Part shown: positions 24,687-37,400 of the stretch, in pieces | Position numbering within the stretch: position 1 is the stretch's first letter | How the letters are laid out: every line of letters begins with the position of its first letter | Assembly (NCBI GenBank): GCA_030248215.1 | Contig: JASANG010002067.1 | Location: forward strand, 124,001-188,000 | From: Enoplolaimus lenunculus | Taxonomy: Eukaryota; Nematoda; Enoplea; Enoplida; Thoracostomopsidae | Direction: 5' to 3' | DNA length: 64,000 nucleotides | Made by a program: the position numbers and the translations under genes | Notes under the pieces: model-generated | Told to the model about the DNA's origin: nothing | The model's input: the letters and a program-made list of their open reading frames with translations, nothing else | Databases searched by the model: none

Positions 24687-27246
24687 AACTATTTCTGACG
24701 ATCAGCTTTAAGGCTTAAAATAATACGAAAACTTAAACCCATATTTGCAAATGTGTGCAACTCCTGTTGAAAGTTGGCGATAGGTCTTGTAACTTTCGAA
24801 CCACTGAATCATAAGGCATGAAATTCAGCAGATTTTTGCATTTTATTTGTCATACTTACGTACCAATTTAGAGGTCCGCAATTGCAGAGGCTCGCAGTTT
24901 GAAAACATCGTTAACTGAAAATAGGTGCCACACGCATTTCAGGGTATTTGCCTTAGACAAATGCCGAAATATAGCGATTGTGTAACATAGATGCACACAA
25001 GCGGATATATGTATATTGCGCAGTTGTGAGAAAAGCACATACTGTAACCGAGTTGAGTTTGGAGTTAACATACTTCACCTGAGGCTAAAAGTTTTTTGCT
25101 TATTCCGCTCTCTCGGTAAAAATAGATTGATTTGTATCAGCCTACCTCTCTAACTTATAACCCATCCTTTTCTATTCCGCTGAAGATAATTACAATAACC
25201 ATTGGCGGTCTCTAGACGCGCATTCAAAAATTTTTGACGGAGGGGGCGAACCGGCAAATGTTATGAAACACAAAAAATTGTAAGGTAGGAACCTTATCAT
25301 TTTACCACCAAAAAATTTTCTGAGGGTGAAAAATTGTACGGTAGGGACATTATCACAAAAAAATTCTGCGGAAGAAAATGCGATTTTTGCAAAAAAAACT
25401 TTCTAAGTGGAAAAATTTGTAAGGTAGGGAGGGACCTTACCATTTTAACACAAAATATTTCTGACCGGGACGTACGCCTCCCCTCGCCCCCACTATGGAT
25501 CCGCTAGTGGCGGTCCCAGGATTTTTCTTCGGGAGCGGACTTTTACAATTTATTCTTTATATTTTAGATCATGTGATAAGATTGGATTTGTTCTAAGAAT
25601 TTAACTGGTTGTAAAAAGTTTCGGGGTGCGGCCCATCTTCACGCCTCCCCCCTTCGATGTGACCGTCCCTGCAAATAACATCAAATCATTGCTTGTTATT
25701 GTTTACAGACTTTTGTTTCCAATTATATATCGACAAAATGTGAACCATGGAATATCGTTACTTTTTACTGTCCCCGCTAAACAAAGTTCGTCACACACAT
25801 GGGGCACGTGTACCGGTATATAACATAAGCGTAATATTTAGGCTTTGGCTTAGGTTTAGCTCGCTAAGACTTAAACTTGAGCTTAGCCGTAGGTTTAAAA
25901 AATATATTAATTAGTAATGGCGAACTTTTCCTTTTACCCAATTCATAGTATATAAAGTGAAGAAAATTAAACAGGCAACGAAATAGCAATTGTTACGTTG
26001 CTTGTATTAATTGCACTTGGGTTCTACGACGTTATACATATAATAACTGAAGAGCTTCGATACTTTTTACGTCACCGTTCGTACAGAAAGTATAACATTT
26101 TACTACCTTTAATGGGCCAATTTAGGGTTGCATTATGTTTGTTGTACGGAGCCATCCGGCAAAGTTCGGTACTGCGGTATAGTACGTGAATTAGTCACGT
26201 ACAATACTGTATGGTGACGGACGGCACCAGACGTCGTCAGAAGTATAGCGCCAGCCTAAAGGTACCAAAAACTTAGACTTTAAAAACATGGAACAGTTAG
26301 GGTGTGGCTACACTTCGCGTATGGTGCCCTTCGATGACGTCCGTCACCATACAGAACTGATTGCGCTGGTGACGGTCGGCGCCGTACGTCATCAAAAAGT
26401 ATAGCGGCTCACTATGTTAAACAGATTGTTATCGAAACAATTTATATATGTTTTCTTATGTTAAAAATACTGTCAATTACTGTTTCTGTACATGCTGTTA
26501 ACATGACATTTTTGGTTATAATTTGCAAATATAGTCATTGCTTCAGTATATCACGGCAGTACCTTTTTACTTGCAGCTGTAAAAACACGAACAGGATGGA
26601 GTTAAACTCTCAAGTCTACTAATCCTTTCTTAAACAAACTGTCCACCCCTACGCCGTGCAGCCCGACTCTCAAACTGTTTTCATTGCCCGACCTATGTTG
26701 ACATGTATTACCTGTCGGCTGGCATACAATTCAGCGCAATGAATTTACTGTTAATGCGCAATACTAAAGGACAAACATATTCTGACAGATTACAATTGTT
26801 GCCAGGAAACATATAAAAGCGACAAAGCGTTCTTTAAAGGTGCTAAGTTCCACAAGTTTATTAGTATTTGGATTGAAGCTGAAAAACATAGGAAGCTGGA
26901 AAACATTTTTATGTGGTAGCATCTGCAAGATTGTTTCTTAATTTACTTGCAGTAACTCACAACACACAATGTTTACAATACTGAGTTTAAACGGTTCAAC
27001 ACCACTTGAAAACCAGATCTTAGATCCCAACAGGAGTCAAAACCAAAATTTTTGTATTGAGATCCAACGCTACATTTGCGGTTGGCTCCTGTCGTTAGCG
27101 ATTTTTTTCTACTGTTGTACATCGCGTTCCCTTGTCACGAACGACTTGGTTTCGGCACCTGGAGACACAAGAAATGTAGTGTTTTTAAATGTCAGTTTAC
27201 TATAATTTTCGTACCGATTAAAATATCAACGCAAGATATGTGTTAT
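24687..27246. other. intergenic between RASEF and the minus-strand peptide gene
   Basis: No supported exon. 25205-25515 holds a decayed element with TGGCGGTC-type ends and repeated AAAATTGTACGGTAGGGACC-like units. 25830-25900 is a TTAGGC-type array. 26190-26405 is the partner of the GGTGACG repeat at 14.7 kb. I saw no AATAAA close behind the RASEF stop. Confidence 0.4.
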
Positions 27247-27252
27247 TTTATT
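27247..27252 (-). terminator. polyadenylation signal overlapping the stop of the minus-strand peptide gene
   Basis: On the minus strand the end reads CATTAATAAAATAAC: the TAA stop (27253-27251) overlaps AATAAA (27252-27247), implying a 3' UTR of only a few tens of bases. Confidence 0.5.
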
Positions 27253-28624
27253 AATGATCATAACGGTTTTCTAGTGAAAATCTTCTTGATCTGTGCCGGC
27301 AGAGAAGTCGTTCGAATAACGTTTTAGTTTCATCATCGATGCCTCCGGCGTTGAAACTTTCTCCTGTTTGTAGGCGACGGCCTCCGGCGATTCGTTTCGA
27401 AACAACGCCAATGACATATTGCATAGGCAAACGATCATTCATCTTGTCCGTTTTTTGTATTAATTTGTATGAAGATATTGGTTGGAATACTGAAGTTCTC
27501 AGTGATTAAATTTGAACAATTGAAATGCACTGATGGTCAGATCGCAATAGTTTTTTAAGTTTTCAACGGTATTTATGGCATTTTGAAAATATAAATAGTA
27601 AGAAGGAAACAAAATTACTAGAAAGCAGGGTGTACCGAGATATCTGTTTCCGTTTCCTGTAAAAATCGATATCGATTCGTTTCCGTTTCGGTTATTTTTA
27701 TTATCCGTTTATAGCCTGCGAGCAAGTGGTACATCCCAATTTAAAAAAATTCCAATTTCTCAAGATCCCGTGCGAAAAAGGCTGTGACCGAAACCGCAAT
27801 TTCCCCGTAGAATCCTAATTTTCAAAAAACCCAGTTTCCCGGGTAATATCCAAATTTCCCAAAATACTAATTTCCCGGGTAATATATCCCAATGTCTCAA
27901 AATCCCAATTTCCCAAAATCCCGAGCGAAAAAGGTTGCAACCGTAATTGCAATTTCCCGGCATCGGCACGTTTCATAAAATCCGAATTGCCTGCCAATTT
28001 CCCAAAACACCAATTTCACAAAATCCCGAGCGAAATAGGTTGCGCTGAAAATCGCAATTTCCCGGGTAATATTCGAATTTCGGAAAGTCCCTATTTCCCG
28101 TTTAAATCCCAATTTCCCAAAATACCAATTTATCAAAATCCCGACCAAAAAAGGTTGAGCCGAAAATCGCAACTTCTTGGCGTCAGTAGAAACTCAATTT
28201 CCCAAAATCCCAACTTCCCGGGTAATATCCCAACTTTTCAAAATCCTAATTTCTCAAAACCCCGAGCGAAAAAGTTTGCGACCAAAATAGCAGATTCCTG
28301 GCAAAATCCCAATTTCTCAAAATCCCAATTTCCAGAGCAAATATCCGCGGATTTTGAGAGCGACCTCTCAGTACATGGGCCATAACACTAGTGCATTTCT
28401 GCATTTTCATGGCAGTTTTCAAAATTTTTAGCGTTTAGCATACAACTTAAGAACGAAACAGAACGTATGTGCTTAATCACTTTGTACTTACCGTTACTTT
28501 CCAATCTGTTGTATGCCGTTGACAGCACAACAAAGTAGGTTGCGATAGTAAGTACCATTAAAAGCGAAATTTTCAAGGGACACGATTGCGTAAAGCTCGT
28601 TAATACCATTGAGTTAGTTGTCAA
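27251..28624 (-). CDS. candidate secreted prohormone-like peptide, two exons
   Basis: Exon 1 (28624-28492) codes MTTNSMVLTSFTQS followed by a hydrophobic stretch CPLKISLLMVLTIATYFVVL and STA, a plausible signal peptide, then YNRLESN and a consensus donor GTAAGT in phase 1. Exon 2 (27489-27251) follows a CTTCAG acceptor, joins in frame, and ends ENRYDH-stop. The product is 123 residues. It has dibasic sites (VVSKR, AGGRR, HRSRR) and a single Cys in the mature part. The stop overlaps an AATAAA. I recognise no family. The opposite strand of exon 2 is also open, so the strand call rests on the signal peptide, both splice sites, the phase match and the poly-A signal. Confidence 0.5.
27735..28350 (+). 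repeat. tandem repeat of AATCCCAAAATCCC type, inside the peptide gene intron
   Basis: Five imperfect units of about 105-150 bp, each with AAAATCCCGAGCGAAAAAGG followed by TTGCGACC-like and ATCGCAATTTCCCGG. Between them are many 10-14 bp pieces (CCCAATTTCC, GGGTAATATCC). A simpler relative lies at 63130-63260. Confidence 0.75.
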
Positions 28625-28970
28625 TATTACCTTTTATACTTGCGGATTCTACATTTAATAATTAAATAATGCACTAAAACGCTTTCCGGTGCCAAGTATA
28701 ATTTAAGTGTTCTTGCTAATCAGTATTTGATTTAGCAGTTTCTGTTGACCATTCTGTTAAGCCACATCAGAAGCGTAAACCGGAGGAAAGAATTTTTACC
28801 CACGCTGCGCTTTACTCGTGGAAATTTTATGTTTTAGCGCGGACATACCCACACAAAATTTCTATACCCGTTACCCTCCTTTACCCGCGCAAAATTCCTC
28901 TACCGTTACCCGCCCGTATTTTTTCGTCTGCGCACAATACAATTGTGTAACTTTGCAGTGTATTGATGTT

Positions 28971-29653
28971 ATGCGGGGTTCACGTTATAACTGGGGCAGC
29001 CTGGAACACGTTTTGTCCCTATGACTATAGCTGGTAACATTTTGTCTGACCGTTTTTTCCGCTATGAGATTAAAAAAATTTGAATTGTATGCTATCCTGA
29101 TGTGACATCTACTGTTTGTACTGCAATATCATATGATATTCCAAATATTGTCTGCGAGTATCATATGATATGTTTGAAAATGTGTGCAAAGTTGTGGTAA
29201 ACTAGCTTGATTGTCCTGTAGAATGTCATATGATACTAAAATTTCAAATTTGAATTATTTGTACTTAGGAATATATTTTGGGAAAAACTTAGCGAGAAAC
29301 AGAATCGTAGAAGCAAATTCGACTTGCGAAATCATTTAATGCTGCATTATTCGACTTTTTACTGTTTTATTTAGCGTGCATAAATTCCATTGTCCTGTAT
29401 AAATATCATATGATATTTAGTAGAATTTTGGAATATCATATGATATTCGCATAAATGTCCCGCAGTATCATATGACAAATGGTTATTTGTATACGATGAT
29501 CGCTTGACATTAGTGATTTGTAAGCTAATGTCATATGACATTCACATTTTGTCTACATATCCGCTATTCGGATCACAAAATTTTATGTTGACGTCGAATC
29601 AACTTGGACAAAACGTGTTCCAAGCTGCCCCAGTTATAACGTGAACGCCGCAT
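28971..29653 (+). mobile_element. 683-bp element with 48-bp terminal inverted repeats and seven TCATATGA palindromes
   Basis: Left end 28971-29018 (ATGCGGGGTTCACGTTATAA, CTGGGGCAGC..., ending TTTTGTCC) and right end 29606-29653 are inverted copies with two mismatches in 48. Inside lie seven TCATATGA palindromes at 29129, 29161, 29226, 29406, 29436, 29468 and 29531, most extended to ATATCATATGATAT or ATGTCATATGACAT. No open frame, so it is non-autonomous. I did not find a convincing target duplication, and the superfamily is unknown. Confidence 0.8.
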
Positions 29654-31731
29654 TACTCGCTACTTTTTTTCACTCATACATATTGCAGTTTAAAAACTCA
29701 TGTTTTACTATATTATCTGCTTTCACGTTTGTTATGAAAATTTTAGGTGGGTAACGATTGTTTAACAAATTTTTACCCGTTCTGTCAAAAACCTGCTCGT
29801 GTAATAATTGCAACTGCGAGTTGTCGCTGCAAACATTGCATATGTGAATGGAACTTTCGCTTTATTCAGTTTTCAGAGATTGACACTTGTAGTGTGATAA
29901 ACTATATATTGCAAAAACCTTCGCCGCGTTGAAGAAATGGTATTCTATTGGAATGCTTTCTAATGGCAAAGATGCACCAGCCGACTCGAAATTACGGAAG
30001 GCAACCTACGGACGGGTCAATTCATACGGCCCAACAAATATAGTAAAAGAAAGCTCGTGAGCGACGCACAAAAGAAGCCAAACGCAATTTTAGTATTAAA
30101 TAAATACGTTACAAGAGATAAAACGCGCCCTGAAAAATCACGGTCCCTGAAAAACGCCGATTCGAAGCTCTCGCTGCGAACCTGTTGCAACGCATCAATA
30201 GAATTAACCAATCCGCATGAAATATACATTTCTGGTCAAATAGCGAATTTTCAAGCGCATTGCAAACTAAAACAGTGTAGTTCAGAAAAACGGTCACTAG
30301 CCGAACTGATCTGATTGCGGGTGCCAGCATTCCGCTATTACCATATTAGTACTTGTCTAGTTTCCTAAACACTTGTTTAAGAGTAGGCGAAAGCTTGATC
30401 CTACGGTATTTTTATTACATTAATGCTTATGCATTGGCAGAAACTTATAAGTTTGTGCTTAGTTGTAGTCGTGGCTTATATTTGAGGCTTACTCTAAGGC
30501 TTGTTCTCAAGATTAGGTTTATGTTTAGGCTCAGGTTCGTTAAGTGTGGAGTAACATTATGGGACGAAGTAAACAATTACCGCCATATTGCAACATGCAA
30601 CGCGCAGAGCGCACATCGCAAAACAACATTCTTATGGCACTTCCGAACCTAATAATTATTTATATAAATAAAACTATGCATATAATTGTAAAACTCAAAC
30701 CACGTCTATGTTTGATAGCAGCGTTACATTATTAATTAAATAAGTAATGATAGCTCTTTAATTGACAGTTGTCAAGCATTAAATAACACGAATTAGATAG
30801 TATTGGTGTTTTGGTTAATGTCACTTTAAGAGGACTAACATTAGATTAAGCGTATTCCTAAGCCTAAGCCTAAGCCTGAGCCTAACCAAAAAATGTAATC
30901 TAGAATCTAAACCTACTATTTTACAGACCCACCGGAAACCTGGACGCGACTTAAAGTAACATGGGCGGTGTTTTTATGTTTGGTCCAAATCAAGCAAATT
31001 TGAAACATAAAACAAATGTCAGAGACTCGGACTGATTCGCAAACGTGTAAATATTCGCCATGGAGTTTTCGGTTATTTTCTGTGGTGCAAAATATTTTTG
31101 TGAAATGCTACCATGACCGGTCTAAAACGATGCAAAGCTAAAAAAATTGACCAATCAAAGCAGAATAGATTTCAGAAAGAATTTAAGTATGTATTTATAT
31201 TAAGCATGAGCCTAAGCATAATTTAAAGCCTAACTCTGAGCCTATGTCAAATAGTTGGCAACACATTGTCGTATTGTTGATTATGTTTTGCAAAATATTT
31301 AAGCAACAATTTGTACGTGAAGTAATAAGCTACTTGCAAATATGTAGTATCTTTGATCACCTTTTTTCTCAATCACTCGAACCTTCGCACCAATATTTCA
31401 GCTCACAGCTGCACAGTTTAGGAATCCTATCAAACATAAAACACTATTTTAAACGTTTCGGCACATGTAAAATGAGGGGGGCGTCTTGTCGCGGGACTGC
31501 AATACAGTAAGTTTTATGCTATAGACTAATTCTTGCTTAAAATAGGTTTAGGTCTAGATATATCGGCTTATCCTTACGCTTAGGGTTAAGATAAGGCTTA
31601 GGAATATGCGGTCTCGAAGAGCGTTTTGTATTTTTGATAAAGTGCGTGTTGATATGTCATAATTTATTCCAGCTGTGTAACCGATAATTTATAGGCTCAT
31701 AGCCTGCATGCAAGATTAAATGGTACGTTTT
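29654..31731. other. intergenic, repeat debris, no gene seen
   Basis: 30030-30110 is an inverted fragment of the 7.9/11.3 kb dispersed repeat. TTAGGC-type arrays lie at about 30460-30545, 30845-30895, 31195-31240 and 31505-31600; the last is flanked by GACTGCAATACAGTAAG as in other copies. No exon supported. Confidence 0.4.
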
Positions 31732-32074
31732 ACCAAGAGTGGCTGATCACTCTCAAAAAAAGTGTGCAACTACCGAAATTTGTGTGGTACAAAATGTACC
31801 GCCGGGCGTTGTATTTTTGACCGACCCCCCTCGTTCTTTAGAGGGGGGTCGTTGATGTTTGAAACGTAGAATGCGCATGGTTCTAAAGTTATAAACGGAG
31901 TATAGTTTACAACTGCAATATTTCAACGTGTAAAATTGAAAAAATTGTCAAACTTGACCCTCCTTAAATAAGGGGGGAACGACAAAAACGCAACGTGTGC
32001 CAGGTACATTTTTTGCATACACAATGTACCCAGTTGCATACTCTTGTTATAAAGGGTGATCATCCACTCTTGGT
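31732..32074 (+). mobile_element. TIR element (MITE), ACCAAGAGTGG ends
   Basis: About 343 bp bounded by ACCAAGAGTGGCTGATCACT and, inverted, GGGTGATCATCCACTCTTGGT. Inside are a near-palindrome of G/C runs (CGACCCCCCTC, GAGGGGGGTCG) and two GTACATTTT/AAAATGTAC-type pieces. No coding capacity; target duplication unclear. Confidence 0.65.
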
Positions 32075-34376
32075 TTCACTAAACTTTAAAATATTAAATT
32101 AAGTTCACCCACCCCGTTTGTTCCGACAGCGTTTCAGTGGAAAAAACAAAACATTTTGTTATGCTCAATTTTAATCAATTGACAGCTAGACTATACATTC
32201 CCTTGATACCTTGCTACATAACTACGAATTTGACTTCAGTCTACAATCAGTAAGATCAAACTTTCTAAGACCTACACTGTTGTATATACATGTGCTAATT
32301 TTGCCGACATTTTGTTGGAGACAAAATAGTGTCGTGGACAGAATGCAACCACATACCCATTTCCCCATTTCCTCTAAAAATCGGTTTCTGTTTCCGTGTT
32401 TGTTCTAGAAATTCAGAAGATTCCTATGTATTTAATATGCTCATAATGAATTCTAAATAACGTATCAAAATCATATTATTTTTCATTGCAGATACGATGT
32501 TATTGTTTGATCTGTTGAAATAAAAATGGCAAAATCCACACAAAATCTTTAAACATTTGAGTACATCCGCTGTTTGTTCCTTAAAATTTTAGAAATAATT
32601 GCGTGTCCCAATTGTAATACCCAACTTATTATATTTGAATATTCGTTTTAATTCGCGTTTTTATTGATCACTTTCTGTTTCCATTTCCGTCTATACTTCT
32701 GCTAAAAACAAAACCATATATTCAATACAAAAAGTAGCGATTGAAGTAATTACCTCAATTGCATGTTTTCTAGTTGTTCAACACTTTGCTCTGAAGTCAA
32801 ATGATGCATAATTTACAGTAACTAAATGCATGGTGGGAGTTGGTCTTCTGGTCTGGCCAATTGCTCGCAAAATACTTCTATACCGATCCGCTGTAGAAAT
32901 CTTATTACGCACGTTGCTATGTTCTGTTACATAAACTCATAGCATATTTCAGATTGTAGTTTAAAAGTATTCTCGTTTATCAGCACTAAGTAATTTACTG
33001 TTGCCCTTTTGTTGAAAACTAATTCTGTAATGCAGTCGACATTCAATTTCAAGCCAATGGCGTGGATACAAGGGGCGAAATAGACGGGATATATAACCTT
33101 GCAAAATTTCTGAAGAGAATATCGTTAGCGTATATATAGAAGTTGAGCCTAGAAACCATATATCCAATCCAAATTTCTGAACACTGGTAACGGCACGTTT
33201 ATCAGACTTTAACGTTGTGGATCCAAGATGTCAAAAAACGTGCACATTAAGGTATACATATACAACCCCCTTTCAAACTGAAATCCGATCTATACCTCGT
33301 GTTGCAAACCACGGTGTTTTCAAACAGATATCCTAAGCTAAATTTTATTTTAAACTAAAACGACCTTCATTGTCAGTTGGTGAGAACGCTATGGATGACT
33401 GTTAAACGATTAAATATAGCTCGTGTAAAACAATTAAATTATAGATTGTTCTAAAATCTAAAATACAACAACGTCAAATCAATAACAGCTGCTTTGCACA
33501 GATTTTATCTAAACCCATATACTTCTTATAAAAGTAGACAAATGATTGACACCTTTTGAATCTCATACATATGCGCGGTATATATATAAGTCGTGCCCTA
33601 AACACCTATTTGTTGCAAAAGTCTAAAACGTCAATTGTTACTTTAAGGTAGCCAGAACAACCATACTGGGTAGCAAACAGGCTTTGATTGGAATATACAA
33701 ACAGGTATTCAGGTGTCATAAAATTAAGTAGGCCTTCCGGACAAAGTTTCCTCTGCTCACGAAAAAATGACCCGGAGCAATTTTTTTCGGACACGAACCC
33801 ATTTTTCCGGGGCCCACTTTATTTCGCGGCACAGAGCACGACATATTTGCGAACAAGAGTTGTATACAAAGCACTGGAAGCGAGGGTGTATGTAAGTTCG
33901 GCTTAAATGGCCTTAAACGTATAGTGTATTGTTTTTGAAATTAACTGTCTTGCAAAAATTCTAGAACGATTCTCTACTTTTTAGCAATTTTGAGCTAAAA
34001 AGCGTGGAAACTGCAGAATATTTATTTAGTCATTCAATATACTGCAACGCAAACGCATGCATCTTTTTGATGTTTTTGAAAAGAAACGCTTAGCTATGAC
34101 ACAGTCAATTGCCATGGCAAAAAAAATTTAATAAAGAAACGAGATTGAACCTGCAAGAAATTTTCGACATTCGCTGAATTCGATAATACGTGCTAATTCA
34201 CATCATTTTTATAGCAATTATCAATGCAATTTCTCTGATAAACTACGAATTAGAGACAGTTATAAATAATTCCTTGCAGTCAATCTAATTCTAATCTACG
34301 AATGAAACAAGTATCTAAAGTTTATACAAATGCGAAGATGAAATCACAACAAAATTCAGGCATTGATAAAAAGTTA
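32075..34376. other. intergenic downstream of the acid phosphatase, no gene seen
   Basis: AT-rich sequence with scattered fragments (32.33-32.70 kb has TTTCTGTTTCCGTG and TCCGTCTATAC like the CGGAAAC hAT family; 33.64-33.83 kb has GC-rich unclassified pieces). No supported exon on either strand. Confidence 0.3.
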
Positions 34377-34382
34377 TTTATT
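34377..34382 (-). terminator. polyadenylation signal of the acid phosphatase gene
   Basis: AATAAA on the minus strand about 34 bases after the TAG stop at 34418-34416. Confidence 0.5.
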
Positions 34383-34415
34383 ATAGTAGAAATGTAAGGA
34401 AAACGCCTTGGAGTT

Positions 34416-37400
34416 CTACGAACGTTTCGGAGCGTCCGGATGCGGAGTACACATACATATCGGCAGGCGACATTCGGTTTTCCAGTCAGAAACTCGAACC
34501 GATTTGAGTGCGCTCAAAAACGCTGTCAATGGGCACCATCCGTCGTCATTGATATCTTTTTGACAAAACTTCATTGTGATCACTTCATTCACGCGTTCAA
34601 CTGGATTTTCCGCTGTCGGTTCTGAATAGATCAGGCGGACTGCTTTCATTGGAGTGTCACGATATTCCAGTATACCTGAACCGTGGAAATACACGCCGTG
34701 CGGTCGTTTATTTCCAAGTAGCCAAAGCAGTGACGACATGATTTCGTTGTGCTGAAAAATTCTGGTGTAACGTCGGGATCATAGTCACTGGATGTGTCTG
34801 GTATTTTGTAAGGTTCCGGTGGGTCAAAATCTTACAGGCAATTCTAGTTAACTAAAAATACTGCTATTTCTTGTTTGAATATTTCTGAATTTTAAACAAA
34901 AAGCAATACATATTTGTGTAGCATTCTATCTTTCACCGCTGTCTTCAAATGGTCGCAAAGCGTTCAGGTTGAAATATTCTGTTGTTCGTATTAACATCGG
35001 TGGTTAGGCCCCTTTTCAGCCGGCCTACCCAAGAACGTCCAAAAAATATTTTGTCACGTCATTTCACACAACTTACTGTCGCATACAAGATCATTTTTGG
35101 GTTGGCATTGCTATCGTTAGCAGCCTTCTCAATTGCCTTAAGAATGTGATCCAGCCAATACGCTAAAAGCAAAACAAAATGTTGAATTTTTATTATACAA
35201 TTTTTAGTTGAATAATAATACATTATTACACTGTAAATTACAGTGAGCTGATTTTAACTCAGAATGAATTGAATCCGCTCAGAAGTCTGAGCTACGAGTT
35301 GGGTCTTTCAGAATTCAGAATTCTGAGCTATTATTTACGGTTGTTAACTCAGAAATAACCAGAAATAACTAACTGCCTCAGCGAGTTGGTTAATCAACTC
35401 ATTGGAATTTACAGCGTAACTCAGCAAAAATATGAAAACAACAAACATTGCGGTAAACTTCAAGTGTTGGTTAAAACGGAAGCCACTATTCTATTTTAAA
35501 TTCGTTGCAAAAAAATTATACGATATAGATATGTTGGTTTTACACAGTAAATTCCAGTGAATTGGTTTTAACTCAGAATGAGTTGAAACCACACAGAAGT
35601 CTGAGCTCTTAATAAGGTCTTTCAGAACTCAGAATTCTGAACTGATTAAATTCATTCTGAGTTAATTAATCAACTAACCCGGAATTAAATCAGCGCAGAG
35701 TGAGTGAATATTTACTCTTATTTACTCAAACATTACTAGAAATAACTCATTGGAATTTACAATGTAGGTGCAATTTGCCAAAACTTAGTTATTTTTAATT
35801 ATTTTCTGATCAAATACGTAGGTTTTTCATGCCCACAGAATGAGATGATGCCGATAGCTGTGGTTCCTCATACTGTTTAAATTACACTTAAATTCAAGGA
35901 CCACATTCTCAAATGGCTATAACACCTATTACCAGTTTCAGCAATTGGTTTTCAAAGAAGCAGACTACCGCACACTGTAAATTTCGATGAGTTTATTAAT
36001 CAACTCAGAGAGCGAATTAGTCATTTCAGATTATTTGTGAGTTAGTAGCAGGAAACATCGACTCGCTCTGCGTAAAATAAATCCAGGTTGATAACGGTTT
36101 GTTCAATAGGTTTTAAAAGTTAAATACCTTTATGCCAACAAATGATATCTGCTGCGCACAGTTGAGAATGCTGGATCAGTTGTCAAATTACAAAATCAAT
36201 GTCAACTGCGCTTTACCTGCCATCAGTCGGCGACATGGTTCATGTTTTGAGCACAGTACTTGATTCGCTTCACTCAACTGTTTGACTTGTTCGTAGAATT
36301 TGTCTCCAAACGGATTATCTTCTACCCAGTCGGGCATTTTGAGGCCACGAATTTCCTGAAATGCCAAATATTTTTCCGGTTGTAAAATATGCGGTTGCCT
36401 GATAACGCAGAATTTTTTGCGTGTTCAAACAAACTGAAGCCCAAATTCCTGAATATTGTACAATGCAGGTCCACAGCTATGGGATGAATGCAAATAAACA
36501 GGATGCTGTCCTGTCTACGAACAGTTTCCGCTCTGGCGGAAAACTTTTTAAGCCATACCAAATGATTTCGAAGTTACCATAATTATTCTTGTCTCTCTTT
36601 GCATTCCTGCTAATGGGTTGGCACAATGTCAAGGCGTATTAAAATTTTGTATTTGTTATCCTATTGTTAAACAAATTTTATGTGCATATGAGTTGCTTTA
36701 AAATTAATATCCTGCAAAATCGTGTTGCGCATGCATAGTTTCACAGAGACGCCATGATTCTGTACTGCAAAAAATAGTGAGTCAAATTCACGCTCTCCAA
36801 AATAGGCCATACCGGACTACACAAACTGAGACAAATTCGACTCCGCGAGAGTCACACGTGCAACTCTTTGGGTCGAATTTGACTCTGGCGGAGTCGAATT
36901 TGACTCACGTGTGTAGTAACGTAGAGACTACTTTGGGTGGAGAGAGTCAACGTGACTCACTATTTTTGTAGTGTGTGTCACGTACGGAGGCACAAGACAA
37001 AAATGAGGGGTTCGTTTTTCTGTACAGCGGAATTCAAATTATTTTGACCGGAATTCAAGTTATTTTGATACACTTCAATCGACGTGAGGTTGCACGAGGA
37101 GCCAAACTGGTTTTAGTGTTTTATCAATTAGAGTATTATTTTAGGATCTTGTATGATATGAACAATCAAAATAACGGAAAGAGGAACGGGCATTGAAATA
37201 TAAAAAGCTACAAAGCTTTTTGTTCATCCGCCAATACAACTGATGTGTGCAGATATTCACAAGGACAGTCTAAAATTTTAAATAAAGAAGTAGCGCAATA
37301 CATATGTCCAATTTGTTAAGATTTTTTACAAGTTTCGTCAATTTTAGTTCAAATCCTACAATTGCAGCATATCTGTGATAAATAAATTTGATCCGTGATT

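Noticed and set aside
26969-27205. Plus-strand open frame with a hydrophobic segment (GWLLSLAIFFYCC)
   Set aside because: Phase does not join cleanly to the plus-strand open frame of 27303-27509, and the minus-strand model has better splice sites and a poly-A signal.
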